Of a stretch of DNA of 9,213 nucleotides, positions 1-6,780 are shown piece after piece (the stretch's first letter is position 1; each line of letters starts with the position of its first letter). The notes under the pieces were generated by a model. That model was not told the DNA's origin and made no database searches. It was given only the letters and a program-made list of their open reading frames with translations. Source of the DNA: Bordetella parapertussis (GTDB taxonomy: Bacteria; Pseudomonadota; Gammaproteobacteria; Burkholderiales; Burkholderiaceae_B); assembly GCA_945869355.1 (NCBI GenBank), contig CAMBPA010000033.1, forward strand, positions 1-9,213, in the 5' to 3' direction. The position numbers and the translations under genes were made by a program.

Positions 1-50
1 TTGTGATTTTCATTGTGCTCAGTCGCTCAGTGTGAATTGATAAAAAGGGT

Positions 51-80
51 TTGACATGTGTTTGTCTCGTTGCCTAATAT
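51..80 (+). promoter_or_regulatory. sigma70-like promoter of the EF-hand gene
   Basis: A perfect TTGACA (51-56) is followed 18 bases later by TAATAT (75-80), five of six matches to the -10 consensus. This predicts a start near 87 and a leader of roughly 110 bases before the EF-hand gene. A CTCAGT direct repeat (18-23 and 26-31) lies just upstream. This is the best-matching promoter in the window; activity is inferred from sequence only. Confidence 0.6.
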
Positions 81-111
81 ACCCGCATCCATGGCTCAAT
101 AAACTTGAGTG

Positions 112-179
112 TAGGTTTAGTGAGGAGTAGCACGGCGACGGCTTATTAACTAGTGCTAAAGTCAAATTTCCTAAACCTA
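112..179 (+). promoter_or_regulatory. structured 5' leader with nested inverted repeats
   Basis: TAGGTTTAG (112-120) is perfectly complementary to CTAAACCTA (171-179). Inside it, TAGCAC (128-133) pairs with GTGCTA (153-158). A smaller hairpin CTCAA/TTGAG (95-99, 105-109) precedes them. The outer stem closes seven bases before the GGAG ribosome binding site at 186-189, so folding could affect translation of the EF-hand gene. No known riboswitch class was recognised; a regulatory role is inference. Confidence 0.35.
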
Positions 180-195
180 TTATTTGGAGTTATTC

Positions 196-474
196 GTGAA
201 TATTCGCCTTACCATAGCCAGCCTCGTCGCCCTGATGGGTATTTCATTGAGCGCGGTTTGCGTTGCGCAGACAATGACGGCCACTCAGGCCAGCGAAATC
301 AAACAAGCGGAAGAGCGTTTTGCTGCAGCGGATAAAAATGCGGATGGCAAGTTGACACTAGAAGAAGCCAAGGCCGGCATGCCGCGTATTGCTTCTGCGT
401 TCAGCAAAATCGATGTTGATAACAAAGGTTATGTGACGCTTGATCAAATTAAAGCCATGATTCTAAGAAACTAG
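196..474 (+). CDS. small secreted EF-hand protein
   Basis: A 92-residue protein with a signal peptide (about residues 1-24, hydrophobic core after N-R, cleavage probably after CVA) and two EF-hand units. Loop 1 (residues 46-57) is canonical: D46, N48, D50, G51 and E57 at the calcium-coordinating positions. Loop 2 (73-84) is degenerate: D73 and D75 are present, but K77 replaces the usual Asp/Asn and Q84 replaces the bidentate Glu, so probably only one site binds calcium. The GTG at 196 was chosen because GGAG (186-189) sits six bases before it; a TTG at 184 would overlap that site. It is preceded by a strong promoter and a structured leader. The protein is probably periplasmic and its partner is unknown. 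The family assignment is firm but the biological role is not. Confidence 0.85.
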   Translation: MNIRLTIASLVALMGISLSAVCVAQTMTATQASEIKQAEERFAAADKNADGKLTLEEAKAGMPRIASAFSKIDVDNKGYVTLDQIKAMILRN

Positions 475-508
475 TCGCTTTGAGGTGGTTGGCGGAGACA
501 AGATTCCC

Positions 509-574
509 ATGAAAAATATTGTGAGTTGGTTAAAGGCCTGTTTCTTGCTACTGCAGCGAAGGTCTATTGCTTAG
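509..574 (+). CDS. possible 21-residue leader ORF before the GST
   Basis: A short ORF starting MKNIVSWLKACF and ending RRSIA stops with TAG (572-574) directly against the ATG of the downstream GST, with no base between. It has a charged start, a hydrophobic middle (ACFLLL) and a basic end. A GGAG at 494-497 precedes it at a rather long 11 bases. The exact stop/start abutment would allow translational coupling, and the GST itself has only a weak, distant GAAGG. It is too short for family assignment and may be chance. Confidence 0.25.
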   Translation: MKNIVSWLKACFLLLQRRSIA

Positions 575-1189
575 ATGTCTAAAGCAATTCTCTATTCTTA
601 TCGTCGTTGCCCCTACGCCATGCGCGCGCGGATGGCGCTGCGCATCGCTGGCATCGACGTCGAGCAGATTGAGATTAGTTTGCGAGACAAGCCGCAAGCG
701 ATGCTGGACATATCACCTAGAGGTACTGTGCCCGTGCTGCAGTGTCCGGACGGTCAGGTGATTGATCAAAGTCTCGACATCATGCGCTGGGCTTTGCTAC
801 AACATGATCCCCAGCAGTGGTTGCAACACGCGGATGATGCGGATCAACGTGCTTTGATTCAGCGCAATGACACCGACTTTAAATATTGGCTAGATCGCTA
901 TAAATATGCAGAGCGCTATCCAAAGTTTTCGTCAGCGTATTACCGCCAGCAAGCAGAGGCAGTTTTACTCAACGATCTTGAGGGGCGGTTGGCGCAGGGC
1001 CCATACCTTGGCGGACATACTCCGTGCCTAAGTGATGTGGCAATTTTTCCATTCGTGCGGCAGTTCGCAGGTGTAAATGCGCAATGGTTTAGTACTTCAA
1101 GTTTTCCGGCATTGCAGGCTTGGCTTGCTGCTTGGCTAGATTTAGAGTTGTTCGCCAGCGTGATGGCTAAACCTGCCAAGGCGAACTAG
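575..1189 (+). CDS. glutathione S-transferase family protein (CPYA type)
   Basis: A 204-residue protein of normal GST length. The N-terminal thioredoxin-fold domain (about 1-75) carries a glutaredoxin-like CPYA motif with C12 as likely catalytic cysteine, the TVPVL segment with cis-Pro P53, and a DQSLDI stretch (64-69) at the place of the glutathione gamma-glutamyl contact. The rest forms the helical C-terminal domain. A cysteine instead of Ser/Tyr suggests thiol transfer or deglutathionylation rather than classical conjugation; the substrate is unknown. The ATG at 575 follows a small ORF without a gap. Its stop overlaps by four bases the stop of the convergent slyX. It could be co-transcribed with the EF-hand gene, since no terminator separates them. 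It is expected to be cytosolic. Confidence 0.85.
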   Translation: MSKAILYSYRRCPYAMRARMALRIAGIDVEQIEISLRDKPQAMLDISPRGTVPVLQCPDGQVIDQSLDIMRWALLQHDPQQWLQHADDADQRALIQRNDTDFKYWLDRYKYAERYPKFSSAYYRQQAEAVLLNDLEGRLAQGPYLGGHTPCLSDVAIFPFVRQFAGVNAQWFSTSSFPALQAWLAAWLDLELFASVMAKPAKAN

Positions 1190-1404
1190 TAGTGTGGGGG
1201 AAGCTCGTCTAGGTGCGTCGCCCCGGAACTATTGCGCTCTTGTGGAAGCTGCTGGCGTAGGTTGCGAACTTCCTGCGCAAGTGCATCAATTTGCTGTTGC
1301 TGCCTGAATATCGTCTGGTTCAGTTGATCGAGCATGTCGTCAGCAAGAACGATCTTCATTTCTAATTCATTAAGTCGATCGGCTTGATCATTATGCGTTG
1401 CCAT
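1186..1404 (-). CDS. slyX: SlyX family protein
   Basis: A 72-residue, highly polar protein made almost wholly of a heptad-like coiled coil (about residues 8-52, including LNQTIFRQQQQIDALAQEV) and ending in the family's hallmark PPHY. These match the SlyX family, named from its position next to slyD in enterobacteria, whose biochemical function is still unclear. The ATG at 1404 follows AAAGG by six bases; an adjacent upstream TTG at 1407 is less likely. The gene is convergent with the GST, sharing the palindromic CTAG at 1186-1189 as both stop codons, and divergent from the arsenic operon, separated by 126 bases. There is no reason to link it functionally to arsenic. Confidence 0.88.
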   Translation of the reverse strand: MATHNDQADRLNELEMKIVLADDMLDQLNQTIFRQQQQIDALAQEVRNLRQQLPQERNSSGATHLDELPPHY

Positions 1405-1445
1405 CAATGGCCTTTGAATCTAGGACTAAGAGCAGGTATTGTCAC

Positions 1446-1463
1446 ACAATCGTCATAGATTGT
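1446..1463. promoter_or_regulatory. candidate operator dyad upstream of gap-arsJ-acr3
   Basis: ACAATC (1446-1451) and GATTGT (1458-1463) form a perfect 6-6-6 inverted repeat in the slyX/gap intergenic region, the size expected for a dimeric helix-turn-helix regulator. It is centred about 58 bases upstream of the predicted gap transcription start. It could bind an ArsR-type repressor or an activator encoded elsewhere. No match to a specific published ArsR box is claimed. Confidence 0.3.
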
Positions 1464-1500
1464 TGATAAGGTAGAAGACTGGAGAATTTTGCCTGACTTT

Positions 1501-1506
1501 TATAAT
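1501..1506 (+). promoter_or_regulatory. -10 box of the gap-arsJ-acr3 promoter
   Basis: A perfect TATAAT lies 25 bases before the gap ATG. No good -35 is present: CTGGAG at 1479-1484 has a 16-base spacer but matches TTGACA poorly. A perfect -10 with a weak -35 fits a promoter needing an activator, in line with the dyad upstream. Start predicted near 1513, leaving the GGGAG ribosome binding site in the leader. Confidence 0.4.
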
Positions 1507-1530
1507 TAATCGACAGGCGGGAGAATAAGT

Positions 1531-2574
1531 ATGAAAGTCGGAATTAATGGTCTAGGGCGTATCGGTCGGCTCGCGCTGCGCTCGGCCCTCGGCGCTGCGG
1601 ATAGACAGGGGGATGATCCCCGATCAGGCAATCGACTCGATGTAGTGCATTTGAATGAAATCAAAGGCGGTGCTGCGGCGACCGCCCATCTGCTTGAGTT
1701 CGACAGTGTGCAAGGTCGTTGGCGGGCTGACATACAAGCCGACGATGCACAAACGATTCGAATCAACGACAAAACGCTTGGATTTTCTTCCTACGCGACG
1801 TCTGCCGAAATCCCTTGGGGTGATTATGGTGTCGATGTGGTGCTGGAATGTACGGGAAAGTTTTTAACGCCCGAAACGATTCAAGGACACCTCGAGCGTG
1901 GCGCCAAGCGCGTGATCGTTGCGGCGCCCGTCAAGGTTGGTAACGTCTTGAATATTGTGGTGGGTGTGAACGATCATTTGTATGATCCCGCACAATACAA
2001 AATTGTGACGGCTGCATCGTGCACGACCAATTGTCTCGCACCCGTGGTCAAAGTGATTCATGAGTCGATCGGTATTCGTCACGGACAGATCACGACGATT
2101 CATGATCCTACGAACACGAATCAAGTCGTTGACGCGCCGCATAAGGATTTGCGTCGCGCTCGCAGTGCGATGTTGAGTCTGGCGCCGACGACAACAGGGA
2201 GCGCGACAGCCATCGCGTTGATTTATCCCGAGCTCAAAGGAAAGCTAAACGGACACGCCGTGCGTGCGCCAGTCTTGAATGCCTCGTTGACAGACTGTGT
2301 CTTTGAGCTTAATCGCGAGACTACGGCAGAAGAGGTCAATGCCTTGTTCGCAACGGCGGCGGCTGGGCCCTTGGCTGGCATTTTGGGTTTTGAGACCCGC
2401 CCTCTGGTGAGTGCGGACTACGCACGTGACACGCGCAGTTCAATTGTGGATGCCTTGTCGACCATGGTGACCGATGGCACGTTATTGAAGATCTACGCTT
2501 GGTATGACAACGAGATGGGCTATGCCTGCCGGATGGTTGATTTAGCCTGTATCCTCGATAGCAAAGGCCTGTAG
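1531..2574 (+). CDS. gap: ArsJ-associated glyceraldehyde-3-phosphate dehydrogenase
   Basis: A 347-residue GAPDH. The N-terminal NAD-binding site is INGLGRIGR (5-13). The catalytic motif SCTTNC places the nucleophile at C164, with H191 27 residues later, as in glycolytic enzymes. The C-terminal [10 protein letters not shown] signature is intact. Unlike ordinary GAPDH, the segment after the cysteine reads HDPTNTN and then [20 protein letters not shown], the form I associate with arsenic-operon enzymes. In the known GAPDH/ArsJ pathway the enzyme uses arsenate in place of phosphate to give 1-arseno-3-phosphoglycerate, which ArsJ exports before it hydrolyses. It is cytosolic. GGGAG precedes the ATG. 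arsJ begins two bases after the stop, so the two are tightly co-translated. A housekeeping role is unlikely given this context. Confidence 0.9.
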   Translation: MKVGINGLGRIGRLALRSALGAADRQGDDPRSGNRLDVVHLNEIKGGAAATAHLLEFDSVQGRWRADIQADDAQTIRINDKTLGFSSYATSAEIPWGDYGVDVVLECTGKFLTPETIQGHLERGAKRVIVAAPVKVGNVLNIVVGVNDHLYDPAQYKIVTAASCTTNCLAPVVKVIHESIGIRHGQITTIHDPTNTNQVVDAPHKDLRRARSAMLSLAPTTTGSATAIALIYPELKGKLNGHAVRAPVLNASLTDCVFELNRETTAEEVNALFATAAAGPLAGILGFETRPLVSADYARDTRSSIVDALSTMVTDGTLLKIYAWYDNEMGYACRMVDLACILDSKGL

Positions 2575-2576
2575 GC

Positions 2577-3788
2577 ATGTCGTCATCGGGTGCGCGTAAC
2601 TATGGGATTGTGACTGCAGCCTATTGGGGCTTTACGCTCACCGATGGCGCGTTGCGCATGCTGGTACTGCTGCATTTCTATCGCTTGGGCTATTCGCCCT
2701 TCACGCTCGCGTTTCTATTCTTGTTGTATGAGGCCGCTGGTGTATTGGCGAACCTCATCGGGGGTTGGCTGGCTGCACGCTTTGGCATCACCCGCATGTT
2801 GAGCGTCGGTCTCGCCACGCAAATCATCGGGTTCTTGTTGCTGTCGATGTTGTCACCCGACTGGGCCGCTGGTTTGTCGGTGGCGTGGGTCGTGCTGGCG
2901 CAAGGGGTTTGCGGGGTTGCGAAGGACCTCACCAAGACAGCCAGTAAGTCAGCGATCAAAATTACCGCGGGTGAGGCATCCGGACAGTTGTTCAAGTGGG
3001 TGGCCTGGTTTACCGGAAGCAAGAACGCGATGAAAGGCGTTGGGTTCTTTCTGGGTGGGCTGTTGCTGGATCTGCTTGGCTTTCGTGGTGCGCTCTGGGC
3101 AATGGCGGCGCTTCTTGCCGTGGTGCTCGTGGCGGTCTTAGCATCCTTGCCGCCCATGATGGGTAAGAGTCGCGCATCAAAGTCAGCGCGTGAACTCTTT
3201 GCGAAAAATCGTGCGATTAACTTATTGGCAGCTGCGCGTGTTGTTTTGTTTGGTGCGCGTGACGTATGGTTTGTGGTGGGGGTACCTGTCTTTCTCTATG
3301 CCTCGGGGTGGACGTTTACGATGGTGGGCGGTTTTCTGGCCCTTTGGACAATCGGGTATGGCTTGGTGCAGGCCATCGCGCCCTCTCTCGTTAAGCGCAG
3401 TACAGACGGCCTATCCACCGAGGTGCCTGCTGCAAGGCTGTGGTCAGGCTTACTCGCGCTCGTGCCGATCGCGTTGGCGCTCGCGGTGACATTTAGCGTG
3501 CCGCAGTTGACGTGGGTCGTTGTCATTGGGCTTGGCGTGTTTGGTTTTGCCTTTGCGGTGAACTCTTCGGTGCACTCGTACCTGATCTTGGCTTACGCCG
3601 GATCGGAAAAGGCAGCGGAGGATGTGGGCTTTTATTACGCAGCCAATGCGATGGGACGCTTAATCGGCACATTGCTGTCGGGCGTGCTGTACCAGTGGGG
3701 TGGTCTGCTGGCCGCACTGATTGGCTCAGCAGTCATGCTGGTGCTATGCTGGTTGGTCACTTTATTTTTACCGACCACTCGCGCATAA
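2577..3788 (+). CDS. arsJ: ArsJ organoarsenical efflux permease
   Basis: A 403-residue major facilitator family protein with about twelve hydrophobic segments. The motif-A-like GGWLAARFGITR (62-73) lies in the cytoplasmic loop after the second helix. A polar basic stretch GVAKDLTKTASKSAIK (113-128) and WFTGSKNAMKG (144-154) follow, as expected of ArsJ; cationic residues there could contact the doubly charged substrate (inference). ArsJ exports 1-arseno-3-phosphoglycerate made by the neighbouring GAPDH, giving arsenate resistance without arsenate reductase. The ATG at 2577 is two bases after the gap stop and no separate ribosome binding site is obvious, which suggests coupling. acr3 starts eleven bases after its stop. 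Length and context agree with ArsJ; a generic MFS carrier is the only real alternative. Confidence 0.88.
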   Translation: MSSSGARNYGIVTAAYWGFTLTDGALRMLVLLHFYRLGYSPFTLAFLFLLYEAAGVLANLIGGWLAARFGITRMLSVGLATQIIGFLLLSMLSPDWAAGLSVAWVVLAQGVCGVAKDLTKTASKSAIKITAGEASGQLFKWVAWFTGSKNAMKGVGFFLGGLLLDLLGFRGALWAMAALLAVVLVAVLASLPPMMGKSRASKSARELFAKNRAINLLAAARVVLFGARDVWFVVGVPVFLYASGWTFTMVGGFLALWTIGYGLVQAIAPSLVKRSTDGLSTEVPAARLWSGLLALVPIALALAVTFSVPQLTWVVVIGLGVFGFAFAVNSSVHSYLILAYAGSEKAAEDVGFYYAANAMGRLIGTLLSGVLYQWGGLLAALIGSAVMLVLCWLVTLFLPTTRA

Positions 3789-3799
3789 AAAGGTTTCGC

Positions 3800-4822
3800 A
3801 TGAATGTCTTTGAACGATACCTCACCCTATGGGTGTTTATTTGTATCGTCGTGGGTATTGCCTTGGGGCAATTAGCACCTGAGCTGTTTCAGACGATTGC
3901 CGCGCTAGAGGTTGCTCAAGTCAATCTGCCAGTGGGGCTATTGATCTGGGTCATGATCATTCCCATGCTCATCAAAATTGATTTTGCGGCCCTTGGCCAA
4001 GTTCGCCAGCACGCGCGCGGTATCGGTGTCACGCTGTTTATCAATTGGATGGTGAAGCCCTTCTCAATGGCGTTGCTGGCCTGGCTCTTTATTCGGCATG
4101 CCTTTGCACCATGGCTACCTGAGGACCAGATCGATAGCTATATTGCGGGTCTCATTTTGCTGGCCGCGGCACCTTGCACAGCCATGGTGTTTGTCTGGAG
4201 TCGGCTGACGAATGGCGATCCGATATTTACCTTGTCTCAGGTGGCACTGAACGATGCGATCATGGTGTTTGCGTTTGCACCGCTGGTTGCTTTGTTACTG
4301 GGGATGTCGGCCATCACCGTTCCCTGGGACACCTTGATCATCTCTGTCGTTCTTTATATTGTGCTGCCTGTTGTGTTGGCCCAGCTTTGGCGTAGACGCT
4401 TGCTTGCGCAGGGCGACGCCGTGTTTGAGCGAACGATCGCGGCGCTAGGGAAGTGGTCTGTTGTTGCCTTACTCGCAACACTTGTGTTGTTGTTCGCCTT
4501 CCAGGGTAAATCGATTGTCGATCAACCTTTAATCATTGCCTTGTTGGCGGTACCGATACTGCTTCAGGTAGTCTTGAATGCGAGCTTGGCGTACTGGCTG
4601 AATCGACGCCTCGGCGAAAAGCACAATGTCGCATGCCCTTCGGCACTGATTGGTGCCTCTAATTTTTTTGAGTTAGCCGTTGCGGCAGCGATTAGTTTAT
4701 TTGGCTTTCAGTCGGGTGCGGCCCTTGCAACCGTTGTTGGGGTGCTGATTGAAGTGCCGCTTATGCTGGTCGTTGTCAGGGTGGTCAATCAGACCAAGCC
4801 TTGGTATGAACGACGCGCTTAG
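3800..4822 (+). CDS. acr3: Acr3-type arsenite efflux permease
   Basis: A 340-residue polytopic inner-membrane protein of the Acr3/BART superfamily with about ten hydrophobic segments. The conserved cysteine of the fourth helix is present as C126 in AAAPCTAMVFVWS, and the conserved glutamate of the ninth helix as E291 in SNFFELAVA; both are implicated in arsenite transport in Acr3 proteins. It exports As(III) using the proton-motive force. The open frame extends back to 3512 inside arsJ, but the ATG at 3800 is preferred: AAAAAGG lies upstream, it is eleven bases past the arsJ stop, and the resulting N-terminus starts just before the first helix. It complements GAPDH/ArsJ, which handles only As(V). 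Its last four bases overlap the stop of the convergent MFS gene. Also named arsB in some annotations. Confidence 0.9.
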   Translation: MNVFERYLTLWVFICIVVGIALGQLAPELFQTIAALEVAQVNLPVGLLIWVMIIPMLIKIDFAALGQVRQHARGIGVTLFINWMVKPFSMALLAWLFIRHAFAPWLPEDQIDSYIAGLILLAAAPCTAMVFVWSRLTNGDPIFTLSQVALNDAIMVFAFAPLVALLLGMSAITVPWDTLIISVVLYIVLPVVLAQLWRRRLLAQGDAVFERTIAALGKWSVVALLATLVLLFAFQGKSIVDQPLIIALLAVPILLQVVLNASLAYWLNRRLGEKHNVACPSALIGASNFFELAVAAAISLFGFQSGAALATVVGVLIEVPLMLVVVRVVNQTKPWYERRA

Positions 4823-6039
4823 TGCTTATTCTTCGATGTGCCACCGAGCAAGATGATCACTGCCGCAAAAACATTGAGTAAGGCTGCGAGACCCAGAGGC
4901 AAGCGGTAGCCGCCGCTCAGGTCGTATAGCAGTCCAAAAAAAGCAGGCCCCATTGCTGACATGAGCTGCATCAGCGTTGCGGCGATTCCGAAGATGGCCC
5001 CAAAGGAAGCCGCACCGAATTCGCGCCTGACGATCACCGGGGGGAGTGTCGTGATATTGCCTGCCGTGAAGCCATAGCCGAGTACGCATACGACGAGCGC
5101 CCATACTTGATCTGGGAATAGGAATCCCAAGCCAAGGCTCGCACCAGCGGTGAGTAAGACTGCAAAAGCGATTTGCCTGACATCTAAACGATCAGAAAAT
5201 TTGGCTAAGAGTATTCGTCCGGCGAAGGCGAGCATTGCTGCGGCAGTGACACAACCTGCTGTGGCAGCTTGGCCACGTGCCGGCAGTAGTAGTGACACTT
5301 GGTGCGTGAGGAAGCCAATCTGCACCATGAGCGCTAAGCCGAAGGTGAGGGCGATGCTGCGTAGTGCGAGTGTGCGAAGTGCTTCAGCCCGTGACCAAAC
5401 TTTGGCCAGAGGCTTATTTGCTTGCGAAACAGGGGCTTCCCCATCTGGATACAAACCGAGATCCTGCGGACGATGGCGTAAGATAAAAAAACTGACTGAC
5501 CATACGGTGCTTAACAATATTAGGGCGACTATGATCATTGCCTTGTTGAAGCCTAACCAGGCGATTAAGGCGAGCAGGATGGGGACACCCACCATGCCAC
5601 CAATACTTGCACCGAGCATAGCGGTGGAAACCGCCCGTCCTTGGTATCGTTCAAACCAAGGTGCGAGTGAGGAGGTGATCGCAGTGGTAGACAAACAAGA
5701 CCAACCAAGACCCATCAGAGCAAAGGACGCGTAAACATGCCAGATCTCTGAGATCTGACTCATCGCGACAAAGCCTGCGGCCATGACCGCTGCGCCGAGC
5801 GCCATCACCAGTCGAGGTCCGTGCTTGGTGATTGCACTACCCACGAAACTCAAAACAGACGCGTTCACTAAAAAGGAAAGTGTCAGCGCGGACGAGACTA
5901 ATCCGATAGACCAATGATGCGTCTGGCTAATGGTGTGGAGGTAAACACTCGGGCCGTACAAAGCGAACGACCAGGCGACCATGGCAACCGCCATGCAGCC
6001 TGCCACCATCCACCAGCCATGGAATGTTTTGTTTGTCAT
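4819..6039 (-). CDS. MFS transporter, OFA/MCT-like
   Basis: A 406-residue major facilitator with twelve predicted helices. The APWFERYQGRAVSTAMLG segment (126-143) and the central loop RHRPQDLGLYPDG (188-200) are typical of bacterial carriers related to the oxalate/formate and monocarboxylate families, so an organic anion is a reasonable guess; the substrate cannot be read from sequence. The ATG at 6039 has no recognisable ribosome binding site and lies 25 bases after the upstream GST stop on the same strand, which suggests an operon with translation dependent on that gene. Its TAA overlaps the acr3 stop by four bases, convergently. There is no sequence reason to assign it to arsenic transport. 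It acts in the inner membrane. Confidence 0.8.
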   Translation of the reverse strand: MTNKTFHGWWMVAGCMAVAMVAWSFALYGPSVYLHTISQTHHWSIGLVSSALTLSFLVNASVLSFVGSAITKHGPRLVMALGAAVMAAGFVAMSQISEIWHVYASFALMGLGWSCLSTTAITSSLAPWFERYQGRAVSTAMLGASIGGMVGVPILLALIAWLGFNKAMIIVALILLSTVWSVSFFILRHRPQDLGLYPDGEAPVSQANKPLAKVWSRAEALRTLALRSIALTFGLALMVQIGFLTHQVSLLLPARGQAATAGCVTAAAMLAFAGRILLAKFSDRLDVRQIAFAVLLTAGASLGLGFLFPDQVWALVVCVLGYGFTAGNITTLPPVIVRREFGAASFGAIFGIAATLMQLMSAMGPAFFGLLYDLSGGYRLPLGLAALLNVFAAVIILLGGTSKNKH

Positions 6040-6064
6040 GGCTGGTGCACGAGGCGGCGTATTG

Positions 6065-6676
6065 CTATCCTTCTAGTTGACACGCTTTAAACGCGGGTAA
6101 GGCTTCGCAGCGCGCGGATAGCGCTGCCAGGTTAGGAAACTGCTCAGGTGCTGCCACTTTAGGCATGGCTTTGTTGAGAAAGAACCAACCGACTGCGACA
6201 GTGATGTCGGCTAGATTGGCCTGGGCGCCGCCAGGGAAGGTGCCTTTGGCTGCCAGACCTTCCAGGATCTCAAGGCTGGCACGCACTTGTGCGCGCAGAC
6301 CATCCAGGTAAGGCTCGTGAACTTTTTCTGCAGGTCGCTTGAGAGGTTCATAGATAATTTGAATGGATTTATCTAGGCCGCTCGTCATGATGGCGCAATG
6401 CTGCAGCGTCTGGCGACGTGCCGCGCCACTTAGGGCCAACAGTTTTTGGTTGGGCGTCATTTCCAGAATCGCTTCGATAATCGCAGCGCTTTCGATCAAG
6501 TGCTCGCCATCCTCAAGAACCAGTACCGGTACTTTTACAATGGGGTTGTAGCGTTTGATTGCTTCAGCATCCTTGGCGGTCGACAACACCTTATGCTCAT
6601 AAGGGACTCCAAGAGTTTGCAGGACGACCCCAACACGTCGTACAAAAGGGGATGCATAGCGGCCAACCAAAATCAT
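6065..6676 (-). CDS. glutathione S-transferase family protein
   Basis: A 203-residue GST. The N-terminal thioredoxin-like domain shows YASPFVRRV (7-15), with S9 at the likely catalytic position, the KVPVL segment with cis-Pro P50, and the glutathione-contact motif E62-S63. The C-terminal helical domain includes the LADITVAV segment containing the N-capping Asp of the GST core. This is unlike the CPYA-type GST at 575-1189; the two are paralogues of different subclasses. The ATG at 6676 follows GGAG by six bases. It is the first gene of a minus-strand pair with the MFS carrier and diverges from the SUMF1-like gene across 104 bases. The likely role is conjugation or isomerisation of an unidentified electrophile in the cytosol. 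Confidence 0.85.
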   Translation of the reverse strand: MILVGRYASPFVRRVGVVLQTLGVPYEHKVLSTAKDAEAIKRYNPIVKVPVLVLEDGEHLIESAAIIEAILEMTPNQKLLALSGAARRQTLQHCAIMTSGLDKSIQIIYEPLKRPAEKVHEPYLDGLRAQVRASLEILEGLAAKGTFPGGAQANLADITVAVGWFFLNKAMPKVAAPEQFPNLAALSARCEALPAFKACQLEG

Positions 6677-6780
6677 GTTTGTCTCCGAGGCGGTTTAAGA
6701 TATATTTCTAACTATGTCGCGATAGGCTGCGCAAAGTATCGCTCAATTTCGAGCTCCCACCAACTTATCTGTTATCTACG

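Noticed and set aside
1..13. Minus-strand ATG starting MKIT and leaving the window on the left
   Set aside because: Only four codons are visible and no ribosome binding site precedes the ATG, so a divergent gene cannot be supported.
1417..1445. Minus-strand promoter for slyX (GTGACA, 17 bases, TAGATT)
   Set aside because: The predicted start near 1410 would leave the AAAGG ribosome binding site outside the transcript.
3512..3799. N-terminal extension of the Acr3 frame inside arsJ
   Set aside because: The frame is open by chance across the end of arsJ. ATG 3800 has an upstream AAAAAGG and gives a normal-length 340-residue Acr3.
5150..5734. 194-codon plus-strand frame
   Set aside because: It lies wholly opposite the well-supported MFS gene, is low-complexity in composition and resembles no family; it is a shadow frame.
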